This document shows positions 44,963 through 53,112 of a stretch of 57,276 nt of DNA, piece after piece. This DNA comes from an uncultured Alistipes sp. (GTDB lineage: Bacteria > Bacteroidota > Bacteroidia > Bacteroidales > UBA932): assembly GCA_900544195.1 (NCBI GenBank), contig UQUJ01000010.1, positions 1 to 57,276 on the forward strand, in the 5' to 3' direction. The stretch's first letter is position 1. Every line of letters begins with the position of its first letter. The position numbers were made by a program, and so were the translations under genes. The notes beneath the pieces were generated by a model that worked only from the letters and a program-made list of their open reading frames with translations, did no database searches and was not told where the DNA came from.

Positions 44963-46081
44963 ATGAACTCTAAGCGATCGATCCTGATCACTGGTGGCGC
45001 TGGCTTCATCGGCAGCCATGTTGTGAGGCTGTTTGTCAACAAGTACCCGGACTACCGGATCGTCAACCTCGACAAACTGACCTATGCCGGCAACCTCGCC
45101 AACCTCAAGGATGTCGAAGACCGTCCCAACTATAGTTTCGTCAAAGCCGACATCTGTGATTTGGAGACCGTCCGCAAGGTGATTTCTGAATGTGCCGTTG
45201 ACGGCGTCATCCATCTCGCCGCAGAGAGTCACGTTGACCGTTCGATAAAGGATCCGTTCATATTCGCAAAGACCAATGTCCTTGGCACCTTGACCCTGCT
45301 TCAGGCAGCCCGTGAGTTCTGGGAGCCGAAAGGATGGGAGGGCAGGAGGTTCTACCACATTTCAACTGATGAGGTTTACGGAGCCCTTGAGTTGACAAGG
45401 CCGGAGGGTGATCCTGCCGGTAACGAGTGTGGGGGAGGTCCGTTCGGCGACACGTTCTTCACAGAGGACAGCAAGTACCAGCCTCACAGCCCGTACTCGG
45501 CGGCCAAGGCTTCCAGCGATCATTTCGTGAGAGCCTATCATGACACTTATGGCATGCCGGCGATAGTGACGAACTGTTCGAACAATTACGGTCCGTACCA
45601 ATTTCCGGAAAAGCTTATACCATTGTTTATCAATAATATTCGTCAACGTCGGCCGCTTCCCGTCTATGGAAAAGGGGAGAATGTACGTGACTGGCTTTAT
45701 GTCGAGGATCATGCCCGTGCCATAGACTTGATCTTCCATAAAGGCAGGATCGCCGAGACGTACAACATCGGAGGCTTCAACGAGTGGAAGAACATTGACC
45801 TGATCAAGGTTCTGATCAAGACTGTGGACAGGTTGCTTGGCCGTCCTGATGGTGCTGATGATGACCTGATAACCTTTGTGACGGATCGCAAAGGGCATGA
45901 CATGCGCTATGCCATTGATTCCTCCAAACTGAAGAATGAGCTTGGATGGGAGCCGAGCCTTCAATTCGCGGAAGGGATCGAGAAGACAGTCATGTGGTAT
46001 CTTGACAACGGTGCCTGGCTGGACAATGTCACCAGTGGTGAATATCTTCGCTACTACGAGGACATGTACCAGAATAGATAG
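44963..46081 (+). CDS. rfbB: dTDP-glucose 4,6-dehydratase
   Basis: The 372-residue extended SDR begins ILITGGAGFIGSHVVRLF (NAD-binding), has HLAAESHVDRSI, STDEVYG, the YSAAKASSDHFVRAY catalytic Tyr-Lys region and NNYGPYQFPEKLIP. It makes dTDP-4-keto-6-deoxyglucose. It completes the dTDP-rhamnose pathway but is split from rfbDAC by 8.6 kb and oppositely oriented. It is probably co-transcribed with pdxA and ends in a strong terminator. Confidence 0.96.
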   Translation: MNSKRSILITGGAGFIGSHVVRLFVNKYPDYRIVNLDKLTYAGNLANLKDVEDRPNYSFVKADICDLETVRKVISECAVDGVIHLAAESHVDRSIKDPFIFAKTNVLGTLTLLQAAREFWEPKGWEGRRFYHISTDEVYGALELTRPEGDPAGNECGGGPFGDTFFTEDSKYQPHSPYSAAKASSDHFVRAYHDTYGMPAIVTNCSNNYGPYQFPEKLIPLFINNIRQRRPLPVYGKGENVRDWLYVEDHARAIDLIFHKGRIAETYNIGGFNEWKNIDLIKVLIKTVDRLLGRPDGADDDLITFVTDRKGHDMRYAIDSSKLKNELGWEPSLQFAEGIEKTVMWYLDNGAWLDNVTSGEYLRYYEDMYQNR

Positions 46082-46093
46082 GCGAGCGGTCTG

Positions 46094-46203
46094 TGAGCCT
46101 GCCTGTCGAAGTGACTGTTTTGCAATGTAGTTACAGGCAGCCGCAGGAAAACCTCGATGGCTTGATACCTGTCGAAGTGACTGTTTTGCAATGTAAATTA
46201 CAG
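46094..46203. repeat. Direct repeat pair with REP-like core
   Basis: Two 37-bp copies of CCTGTCGAAGTGACTGTTTT followed by GCAATGTA(A/G)(A)TTACAGG lie 66 bp apart after rfbB. The first part is the inverse of the CTTCGACAGG repeat core seen elsewhere. Confidence 0.8.
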
Positions 46204-46223
46204 GGGCTGCGGCGAAAAAAGGA

Positions 46224-46266
46224 AAATCAGGAATTTTGCACGTTGCCAAAATTCCTGATTTTTATT
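46224..46266 (+). terminator. rfbB terminator
   Basis: A perfect 15-bp stem AAATCAGGAATTTTG/CAAAATTCCTGATTT (46224-46238 with 46247-46261) is followed by T-rich sequence. Confidence 0.85.
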
Positions 46267-46298
46267 TTTCTGCCACAATCCTTACATAATTGTGTGAT

Positions 46299-46439
46299 AA
46301 AAAAATAAACTTTCCGCTTGCGGTAAGGGTTTCTGATGGAGATGCGAACCGCACCTGGCATTTCTGCTGCCTCGCGGCCTTGAATCAAGGAATTCCGCTT
46401 TGGCGTCCGATCAGCCTTTGCCTGCTAGACAGAAAGTGT
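46299..46439 (-). ncRNA. ffs: Probable signal recognition particle RNA (small bacterial type)
   Basis: A consensus promoter drives a non-coding minus-strand transcript of about 140 nt ending near a T7 run (46299-46308). Its apex reads TCAAGGCC GCGA GGCAGCAGA. This matches the SRP RNA domain IV pattern (TCAGGTCC GNRA GGAAGCAGC): a GNRA tetraloop closed by C-G pairs, with the asymmetric AGCA internal-loop strand that binds Ffh. Flanking arms (GCTGAT with ATCAG) can form the rest of a long rod. The terminator hairpin (CCGC AA GCGG) is weak, so the 3' end is approximate. Family call inferred from the motif only. Confidence 0.6.
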
Positions 46440-46442
46440 ACG

Positions 46443-46473
46443 CAAAGATACAAATTATTTTGTTATCTCCAAA
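46443..46473 (-). promoter_or_regulatory. Promoter of the probable SRP RNA
   Basis: On the minus strand, -33 TTTG (46473-46470) and -7 TATCTTTG (46450-46443) are separated by exactly 19 bp, an ideal consensus promoter, as expected for an abundant RNA. Confidence 0.75.
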
Positions 46474-46657
46474 TATTTTTCTGTAATTTCTTGAAAAATT
46501 AATTTATTTGAGACAAAATAAGTGTTTATCATATAGTGAAATTGAGTCCAAAATACTTACTTAAAGTACTATTTTAAATGAAAGCAAAATCCCGACGGCA
46601 GCCCCACCCCCATCGTCCTCAACCTTGCCGCCGGGATCATTGCCTGATTCTTCAACT

Positions 46658-47002
46658 TCAGCACTGCGTGGACACGACTTCATCCACCGCTTCGACACTG
46701 CTTGCGATCACCTCCATGCTCGTCTTTTCCGTACCGTCGTTGGCGGTGTACTTCTGTGAGCGGAGCCTTCCGACAACATAGACAGGAAAACCTTTCGCTA
46801 TGATGTCCAGCGAAGGGATTCCCTTGTTCCCCTCCCAGGCCGTCACATTGTGCCATGTGGTCTCGATGTTAGGCTCGCCGTTCCTGCCTTTGTAGGCGAA
46901 GTTCGTGGCTACGGAGAAATGCGCCACCCTGGCGTCTCCGACCTTGAGGATGTTGACGTTGCCGACATTCCCTCGGATTTCAATTCTGTTCAACTGTTCC
47001 AT
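46658..47002 (-). CDS. ssb: Single-stranded DNA-binding protein, short form
   Basis: The 114-residue OB-fold protein (LNRIEIRGNVGNVNILKVG, then HFSVATN, TTWHNVTAWEG, VYVVGRLRSQKY) is an SSB without the C-terminal acidic tip that recruits partners in E. coli SSB; short tail-less forms occur in Bacteroidota next to a full-length SSB elsewhere. It binds ssDNA. The promoter -7 box lies at 47035-47042. Confidence 0.9.
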   Translation of the reverse strand: MEQLNRIEIRGNVGNVNILKVGDARVAHFSVATNFAYKGRNGEPNIETTWHNVTAWEGNKGIPSLDIIAKGFPVYVVGRLRSQKYTANDGTEKTSMEVIASSVEAVDEVVSTQC

Positions 47003-47034
47003 AATTCAAGTTGTTTTTGAAGTATTGTCAGACG

Positions 47035-47042
47035 CAAAGTTA
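47035..47042 (-). promoter_or_regulatory. ssb promoter -7 element
   Basis: TAACTTTG on the minus strand fits TAnnTTTG. The leader would be about 30 nt. Confidence 0.5.
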
Positions 47043-47228
47043 TAATGAATGCAGGCGCTGAATGCAGGTCATAAAAAATATTCGGAGAGATTTTTCTGAA
47101 TCTTTTCGAAATTTCTGTTTCTTTATAATTCATGAATGGCATAAGGATTTTGTTTTATCGGGATGTAAGTATTTCTTTTGACGAAAAGATATTTCTTTGC
47201 ATGTGAAAAAAATATTCTATGGACTTCA
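47043..47228. other. AT-rich intergenic stretch
   Basis: Between the ssb promoter and the MITE-like element I see no gene, only AT-rich sequence with several ATTTCTTT-type runs. The gap 47466-47598 after the element likewise holds nothing I can name beyond a possible upstream region for the zinc-ribbon gene. Confidence 0.4.
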
Positions 47229-47465
47229 AGAAGCTGTTTTGAATTGTTTGAAATGTTCTTTGAGGTGAAAAATCTTCATTTTCTTCCCGCTTCTTCAGTC
47301 AGATAGCACCGCTATCTTCCTTGGAAGAAGCGGTCGAAACTGAAGTTTTTCACTCTCAACCCAGCGCCCGAACCGAGGGCAATCGAACTTGTTCGGATTG
47401 CCGAGGTGAGCAGCAGGGAAAGAGCTTGCTCTTAACCTTCAAACAAACAATTCAAAACAGCTTCT
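47229..47465. repeat. MITE-like inverted-repeat element, long form (237 bp)
   Basis: Terminal inverted repeats AGAAGCTGTTTTGAATTGTT (47229 inward, and inverted from 47465) match over 22 bp. The left interior (TTCTTTGAGGTGAAAAATCTTC) matches the 78-bp element at 27803-27880, and the remainder carries its own hairpin (GCTTCTTC/GAAGAAGC). No transposase is encoded. Confidence 0.8.
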
Positions 47466-47598
47466 AAGATTTTTCTTTAGGACGTAAGTTTGATAAGAAA
47501 CAGAAAAATGTTCATGAAGTTTCTTTTGATCCCTTTCAAATGTCGTTTCTGTTAAGCATATTTGCCGAGGTGAACAATCTTGGTAATGAACCAAAAAC

Positions 47599-48000
47599 AT
47601 GGACATGATGTACAAGAATGAAGAAGAACAGAGGGGAAGATGTCTGGAGTGCGGAGATGTTCTTCCTTACGGACGGAGCGACATGAAATTCTGCTGCGTC
47701 AGTTGCAAAAGCCGCTATCATTATGTCAACGGAGGGCACCTGAAAGGCCTTCGTCTTAGAACCATCGGGGCTCTGGACAGAAACCACGAGATTCTGGAGT
47801 CGTTGCTTGCGAGAAATGTCACATCAATAAACATTTCTGACCTTGCGCAGATGGGCTACAGGTTTGACTGTATCACATCCTACCGCAAGGTCAGGAATCA
47901 TGCTGAATATCGATGCTTCGATCTCAAGTATTTCATGACGGAGAGCCGGATTTACGGACTCTCCAGAGTTGAGGTGATGCCTCTGGTAAAGAAACGTTAA
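47599..48000 (+). CDS. Zinc-ribbon protein of unknown function
   Basis: The 133-residue basic protein has an N-terminal four-Cys zinc ribbon (CLECGDVLPYGRSDMKFCC..C, about residues 15-36), then a helix-rich domain (LESLLARNVTSINISDLAQ) and a conserved-looking end (KYFMTESRIYGLSRVEVMPL). This looks like a small nucleic-acid-binding protein, but no named family is recognised. It is AT-richer than its neighbours and lies 133 bp after a MITE-like element. Its stop overlaps the stop of the convergent symporter gene within TTAA. Confidence 0.7.
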   Translation: MDMMYKNEEEQRGRCLECGDVLPYGRSDMKFCCVSCKSRYHYVNGGHLKGLRLRTIGALDRNHEILESLLARNVTSINISDLAQMGYRFDCITSYRKVRNHAEYRCFDLKYFMTESRIYGLSRVEVMPLVKKR

Positions 48001-49313
48001 GCCTCCTCGGCGCATTCCTCATCCTTGCCTGGATCCTTGAACAGGAACACGAACAAGATGCCGACGAGGAGGGCGTAACCTGCGAAGATGTACCAAGCGG
48101 TAGCCCAGTCAGGCTGGGCGGCGTTGTAAACGTAGTGGTTCACGACCTTGCCGGCGGCCCAGGTTCCGATGGAGGCTCCCAGACCGTTGGTCATCAGCAT
48201 GAAAAGGCCCTGAGCGCTGGAACGAATGTCCTTTGTGGTCTTGCGGTTGACGTAAAGTGAGCCGGAGATGTTGAAGAAGTCGAACGCCACACCGTACACG
48301 AGGCAGGAGAGGATGAACAGCCATACCCCGGAGCCGGGGTTGCCGATCCCGAAGAATCCGAATCTGAGAACCCAGGCGAACATGGCGATGAGCATGACCT
48401 TCTTGATTCCGAACTTCTTCATAAAGAATGGGATAAGAAGAATGCACAGGGTTTCGGACATCTGGCTGAGCGAGATCAGGGCATTGGCGTTGCGCGCGCC
48501 CCATGCGTCGGCATATTCAGGACTCCCGGCAAAGGATGAGATGAATGAGTTGGCGTAGCCGTTGGTAATCTGGAGCGATGCTCCAAGAAGCATCGAGAAT
48601 ATGAAGAACACGGCCATCTGCCTGTCTTTGAACAAGGAGAACGCCTTGAGGCCGGTGGCTTCCATAAAGCTGCTGCCGCTGGCCTTCTTGACAGGCACGT
48701 TCGGGAGGCTCAAAGCATAGAATCCGAGAATCAGGCTGAGGACTCCGGAGGTGAAGAACTGGAAGTAGCTGTGCTGGTACTGGATTCCGGACGGATCCTT
48801 CATAAAGTTCACCAGCAGCATCGTGCAGATGAAGCCGACTGTTCCGAACACACGGATCGGCGGGAACGCCTTGACAGTGTCCATGCCCGCTCCCTCAAGG
48901 CCGGCGTAGGCCACGGAGTTGGTCAGGGCGATTGTCGGCATGTAGAACGCCACGCTGATCGTGTAGAGGATGTAGAAGATGCTGAAATTGAAGTCCGGAC
49001 CGACCAGATACGCTCCTTCGGTCAGGTTGACGTTGCCCATCGCGTACAGTCCTGTGCCGAGCATCGACACTCCTGCGATGAGTTGGCAGAGAGACAGTGT
49101 CTTCTGTGCAGGGATCCATCTGTCGGCCACGATGCCGACGAGGGCTGGCATAAATATGGAGACGAATCCCTGTGTGGCGAAGAAAAGCCAGATCTGGGGA
49201 CCGAGTCCGGCCTTGCCGAGAAAACTTCCCATAGATGTCAGGTACGCTCCCCAGATGGCGTACTGGAGGAAGTTCATAATGATCAGCCTGAGGCTGATGT
49301 GCTTGTTGCTCAT
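47997..49313 (-). CDS. Nucleoside:H+ symporter (MFS, NupG-like)
   Basis: The 438-residue membrane protein has about 12 hydrophobic segments and the NHS-family start LRLIIMNFLQYAIWGAYLTSMG, with GIVADRWIPAQ after TM2 and WLFILSCLVYGVAFDFFNISG in the second half. It imports nucleosides with protons. This fits the decayed nucleoside hydrolase elsewhere in the window. Monocistronic, divergent from tgt with overlapping promoter space. Confidence 0.9.
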   Translation of the reverse strand: MSNKHISLRLIIMNFLQYAIWGAYLTSMGSFLGKAGLGPQIWLFFATQGFVSIFMPALVGIVADRWIPAQKTLSLCQLIAGVSMLGTGLYAMGNVNLTEGAYLVGPDFNFSIFYILYTISVAFYMPTIALTNSVAYAGLEGAGMDTVKAFPPIRVFGTVGFICTMLLVNFMKDPSGIQYQHSYFQFFTSGVLSLILGFYALSLPNVPVKKASGSSFMEATGLKAFSLFKDRQMAVFFIFSMLLGASLQITNGYANSFISSFAGSPEYADAWGARNANALISLSQMSETLCILLIPFFMKKFGIKKVMLIAMFAWVLRFGFFGIGNPGSGVWLFILSCLVYGVAFDFFNISGSLYVNRKTTKDIRSSAQGLFMLMTNGLGASIGTWAAGKVVNHYVYNAAQPDWATAWYIFAGYALLVGILFVFLFKDPGKDEECAEEA

Positions 49314-49357
49314 AACGTTATTGTGTTTTTTGTTATTATGCGTATGGTCAAAACAAA

Positions 49358-49365
49358 CAAATGTA
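49358..49365 (-). promoter_or_regulatory. Nucleoside symporter promoter -7 element
   Basis: TACATTTG on the minus strand. It lies 22 bp from the opposing tgt -7 box, so polymerases on the two promoters would exclude each other. Confidence 0.5.
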
Positions 49366-49387
49366 CGAGTTTTCGGCTAAAAATCAC

Positions 49388-49395
49388 TATCTTTG
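49388..49395 (+). promoter_or_regulatory. tgt promoter -7 element
   Basis: TATCTTTG fits TAnnTTTG. The leader would be about 16 nt. Confidence 0.55.
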
Positions 49396-49414
49396 AGGGT
49401 TAAATTTTGGAAGA

Positions 49415-50560
49415 ATGGTTTTCAGAGAGATAGCGAAGGATCCCCGCTCAAGGGCAAGGACTGGCGTTTTCACCACCGATCACGGTGAGGTGAGGACTCC
49501 GATATTCATGCCTGTCGGGACGGTAGGCTCCGTCAAAGGGGTCTATCACAGGGACTTGAAGGAGGATGTGAAGGCCGAGATCATCCTTGGCAACACCTAT
49601 CATCTCTATCTGAGGCCGGGTCTCGACACCTTGAAAAAGGTCGGCGGACTTCACAAGTTTGAGAACTGGGACAGACCGATCCTGACGGACAGCGGCGGAT
49701 TCCAGGTGTTCTCTTTGACCAAAATCAGAAAAATCACCGAGGAGGGTTGCCGTTTCCAGTCTCACATTGATGGTTCGAGGCACACTTTTACACCAGAGAA
49801 TAACGTTGACACCCAGAGAGTTATCGGCGCGGACATAATGATGGCGCTTGACGAGTGCTGTCCAGGTGACGCAGACGAGAGGTACGCTGCCAAGTCCCTG
49901 AAGCTGACTCAGGGATGGCTTGAGCGTTATTTCAAGCATTTCTGTGAGACCGAGCCTCTGTACGGGTACAATCAGGTTATGTTCCCGATCATCCAGGGTT
50001 GTGTCTATCCGGAACTCCGCAAACGGGCGGTTGACCACGCTGTCAGTCTCGTCGGAGACAGTGAGGCTGTCGGCGGTTTCGCGATCGGCGGACTTGCGGT
50101 AGGGGAGCCTACCGAGAAGATGTACGAGATGCTGGAACTCGTCTGCCCGCTCCTGCCGGACAACAGGCCACGCTACCTGATGGGAGTCGGCACGCCTGCC
50201 AACATCCTTGAGGGAATCGCGAGGGGAGTGGATATGTTCGACTGCGTGATGCCTACCCGCAACGGCCGCAACGGAATGCTCTTCACGTGGAACGGCATAA
50301 TGAATATGCGTAATTCCAAGTGGGCGGAGGATTTCTCGCCGATCGATCCGGACGGAGCGTCGTTCGTCGACCGGACATATTCAAGAGCATACCTGCATCA
50401 TCTTTTCATCGCGAAGGAGATGTTCGCCGCGATGATAGCGAGCGAGCACAATCTTGCCTTCTACCTCGACCTTGTCAGAGAGGCGCGTCTGCACATCGAG
50501 GCAGGGGATTTCGCCTCTTGGAAGGAAACGACCGTAAAAAGAATAAGCTCAAGACTTTAG
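49415..50560 (+). CDS. tgt: tRNA-guanine transglycosylase lacking the zinc cysteines
   Basis: The 381-residue enzyme inserts queuine or preQ1 at G34 of GUN tRNAs. It has the catalytic Asp regions LTDSGGFQVFS (about residues 88-98) and GVDMFDCVMPTRNGRNG (about 272-288). The usual zinc site CxCxxC...H is replaced: where Z. mobilis has CDCAVCQKWSRAY, this protein has GASFVDRTYSRAY, while the later His (SEHN) stays. Similar changes seem common in Bacteroidota TGTs. The lptF/G-like gene starts 4 bp downstream. Confidence 0.95.
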   Translation: MVFREIAKDPRSRARTGVFTTDHGEVRTPIFMPVGTVGSVKGVYHRDLKEDVKAEIILGNTYHLYLRPGLDTLKKVGGLHKFENWDRPILTDSGGFQVFSLTKIRKITEEGCRFQSHIDGSRHTFTPENNVDTQRVIGADIMMALDECCPGDADERYAAKSLKLTQGWLERYFKHFCETEPLYGYNQVMFPIIQGCVYPELRKRAVDHAVSLVGDSEAVGGFAIGGLAVGEPTEKMYEMLELVCPLLPDNRPRYLMGVGTPANILEGIARGVDMFDCVMPTRNGRNGMLFTWNGIMNMRNSKWAEDFSPIDPDGASFVDRTYSRAYLHHLFIAKEMFAAMIASEHNLAFYLDLVREARLHIEAGDFASWKETTVKRISSRL

Positions 50561-50564
50561 GAAT

Positions 50565-51656
50565 ATGAACGTGGGACTGAAGAAGATAGACTGGTACATC
50601 ATAAAGAAGTTCATAATGACCTTCTTTATAGCCCTTCTTCTCATCATCGGAATCGTCATAATCTTCGACATCAGCGAGAAGATCAACCATTTCGTCGAGA
50701 ACAAGGCTCCTCTTCACGCCATCGTCTTCGACTATTATGTGAACTTCGTCCCGTATTTTGTGAATATGTTCAGTCCGCTGTTCGTGTTCATCACGGTCAT
50801 ATTCTTCACCTCCAGAATGGCGGCCAACAGCGAGATCATCGCCATTCTGTCCTGCGGCGTAAGCTACAAGAGGATGATGGTGCCGTATATGGTCTCCGCT
50901 TTGCTGATCGCCACGCTTTCCCTTTCTCTCAACCTCTGGGTGATTCCGAGGGCGAACGTCAAGCGAATAAATTTCGAACTAAAATATATAAAACACAGGA
51001 ACTCATTGTCCTCCAGTAATGTACATTATCAGATTAATCCAGGGAAGTTCGTCTCGGTCGAGTCTTTCAGTTCATGGAACAACACCGCCTATGATTTCAC
51101 TCTGGAAGACATAGAGGACAACAGGCTCGTCAAGAAGATTTCAGCCGAGAAGGCGGTCTGGGACAGCACTTTCAATGGCTGGAAACTGAAGAATTACTTC
51201 ATAAGGGAATATACGGAAGGTCTTCAGGACCGTGTGACCACCGGTGCGGAGCTGGACACCGTGCTGAACCTGACAGTCACTGATTTTTATCGCAACAAGA
51301 AGACAGTCGAGACCTTGCCCGCGGAACAGCTTGATGAGTTGATCGCCACCCAGAAGATGAGGGGAGACGCCAACGTGATGTACGCGCTCATCGAGAAACA
51401 CAACCGTCTAGCTTTACCATTCTCGGCTTTCATCCTGACCCTTATGGGGGTAAGCCTTTCCTCCAGAAAACGAAGGGGAGGCATCGGCCTGAACATAGGA
51501 ATAGGTATCGGTCTCAGTTTCACCTACATCCTCTTCATGCGGTTCAGCCAGATGTTCGTCTATTCGGGAGCGTTGCCTCCGGTGGTCGCACTTTGGCTTC
51601 CTAACGTGATATTCGGTATTATCGCCGCCGTTTTGTATATTCGAGCTTCTAAATAA
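50565..51656 (+). CDS. LptF/LptG family permease (YjgP/YjgQ)
   Basis: The 363-residue inner-membrane protein has the LptFG layout: IDWYIIKKFIMTFFIALLLI (TM1), three N-terminal TMs, a large periplasmic beta-jellyroll (about residues 125-265) and three C-terminal TMs (LPFSAFILTLMGVSLSS, LNIGIGIGLSFTYILFMRF, LPNVIFGIIAAVLYI). It works with LptB in lipopolysaccharide export. Only one such gene is here; the partner must be elsewhere. It follows tgt by 4 bp and precedes uraA by 10 bp. Confidence 0.92.
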   Translation: MNVGLKKIDWYIIKKFIMTFFIALLLIIGIVIIFDISEKINHFVENKAPLHAIVFDYYVNFVPYFVNMFSPLFVFITVIFFTSRMAANSEIIAILSCGVSYKRMMVPYMVSALLIATLSLSLNLWVIPRANVKRINFELKYIKHRNSLSSSNVHYQINPGKFVSVESFSSWNNTAYDFTLEDIEDNRLVKKISAEKAVWDSTFNGWKLKNYFIREYTEGLQDRVTTGAELDTVLNLTVTDFYRNKKTVETLPAEQLDELIATQKMRGDANVMYALIEKHNRLALPFSAFILTLMGVSLSSRKRRGGIGLNIGIGIGLSFTYILFMRFSQMFVYSGALPPVVALWLPNVIFGIIAAVLYIRASK

Positions 51657-51666
51657 CTTAATATTT

Positions 51667-52878
51667 ATGTCACAACAAACCTTATCCCCACTGAAACGAT
51701 CCATAGTCGGAGTTCAGTTCATGTTTGTAGCTTTCGGTTCCACAGTACTGGTTCCACTTCTGGTAGGATTCGATCCCGCCATCGCTCTCCTCGCGGCCGG
51801 TCTCGGCACTCTTCTTTTCCATGCCGTCACCGGAGGCAAGGTTCCGATCTATCTCGGCAGCAGCTTCGCGTTCATAGCCCCGATCATCAAGGCTACCGAA
51901 CTCTACGGACTGTCGGGAATGTTCTGCGGGCTCGTCGCTGTGGGACTTGTGTACATTCTGATGAGTTTTCTGGTCAAGTTGTTCGGTGTCAAGTTCATCA
52001 AGAAACTATTCCCGCCGATCGTGATCGGACCGGTCATCATCCTCATCGGTCTTTCCTTGGCCGGAACGGGAGTCGATATGGCCAGCAAGAACTGGATCCT
52101 GGCTCTCGTGTCGCTCTTTGTGGCGATCATCTGCTCGTGCTGGGGTAAAGGTATGATAAAGCTCATCCCGGTTGTGTTCGGCGCACTCGCCGGCTACATC
52201 GTGGCCGTGATATTCTACAGAAGCTCAATGGATTTCTCGGGAGTCGCGAACGCTCCTTGGTTCCAGCTTCCGCATTTCTCGAAGATGAGCCTCTCCTGGC
52301 AGGCGATCGTGTTTATGGCTCCTGTGGCCATCGCTCCGATCATCGAGCACGTTGGTGATGTCTATGCGATCAGCGAGATAGCCGGTAAGGATTTCGTCAA
52401 GGATCCGGGTCTGCATCGTACGATGCTGGGCGACGGTCTTGCCTGCACCCTCGCGGCATTCCTCGGCGGCGCTCCTGTGACGACATATTCGGAAGTGACC
52501 GGCGCCGTGTCGCTCACCAAGGTGACAGACCCGGCTTGTATGAGAATCGCCGCTCTTTCCGCTATTCTGATCTCTCTTGTCGGAAAGGTCGGCGCGGCGA
52601 TCCAGACCATCCCGACTGCCGTTCTCGGTGGCATTATGCTCCTTCTTTTCGGTAGCATCGCATCCGTCGGAATCAGCAACCTTGTGAAGGCTCAGATTGA
52701 CATGAACAAGACCCGCAACCTGATCATCGCCTCCCTCATCCTGACCATCGGAATCGGCGGCGCTGTCATCAGCTTCGGCAAGTTCTCACTCGCCGGCATC
52801 GGCCTCGCGTCAGTCGTCGGAGTTATCCTGAACCTCATCATCCCGGACAAGAAGGAGGCAGAGGAGGTAAATGCCTAA
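51667..52878 (+). CDS. Uracil/xanthine permease (NCS2)
   Basis: The 403-residue transporter has the NCS2 features: GVQFMFVAFGSTVLVPLLVG at the start, LGSSFAFIAPI (about residues 58-68), PIIEHVGDVYAISEIAGKD (about 223-241, with the substrate-binding Glu) and GGAPVTTYSEVTGAVSLTKV. It most resembles UraA-type uracil permeases. Third gene of tgt-lptF/G-uraA, followed by hairpin repeats. Confidence 0.93.
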   Translation: MSQQTLSPLKRSIVGVQFMFVAFGSTVLVPLLVGFDPAIALLAAGLGTLLFHAVTGGKVPIYLGSSFAFIAPIIKATELYGLSGMFCGLVAVGLVYILMSFLVKLFGVKFIKKLFPPIVIGPVIILIGLSLAGTGVDMASKNWILALVSLFVAIICSCWGKGMIKLIPVVFGALAGYIVAVIFYRSSMDFSGVANAPWFQLPHFSKMSLSWQAIVFMAPVAIAPIIEHVGDVYAISEIAGKDFVKDPGLHRTMLGDGLACTLAAFLGGAPVTTYSEVTGAVSLTKVTDPACMRIAALSAILISLVGKVGAAIQTIPTAVLGGIMLLLFGSIASVGISNLVKAQIDMNKTRNLIIASLILTIGIGGAVISFGKFSLAGIGLASVVGVILNLIIPDKKEAEEVNA

Positions 52879-52889
52879 TTGACATTCAA

Positions 52890-53062
52890 CCCCCAGTCCC
52901 TGCGGGACAGCCCCGGTGGGGCACGGGGGAAGGGATTCTCCGAAACCCCCTCGGTCGCTTCGCACTGCGTGCGCTTATCCTTTTACCCCCAGTCCCTACG
53001 GGACAGCCCCGGTGGGGCACGGGGAAGGGATTCCCCGAAACCCCTTCGGTCGCTTCGCTCCG
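52890..53062. repeat. Two tandem copies of a hairpin-rich intergenic repeat
   Basis: Copy 1 (52890-52975) and copy 2 (52986-53062) begin CCCCCAGTCCCT(G/A)CGGGAC, continue with AGCCCCGGTGGGGCACGGGG, and end with GGTCGCTTCGC. Each has two adjacent hairpins, GTCCC/GGGAC and CCCC/GGGG. Copy 1 carries an extra ACTGCGTGCGC tail. Confidence 0.9.
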
Positions 53063-53112
53063 ATTCATGGGACTTTATGTTATTATAGTTATTATATTTA
53101 TTCTTATAGGAT

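Noticed and set aside
47229..47465. Possible insertion sequence
   Set aside because: Terminal inverted repeats are present but 237 bp cannot encode a transposase and none is seen nearby, so it is treated as a MITE-like element.
52879..53088. Short open frames of 60-80 codons in the hairpin repeats around dut
   Set aside because: They arise from the repeat sequence itself (same peptides in each copy) and have no start context or family.
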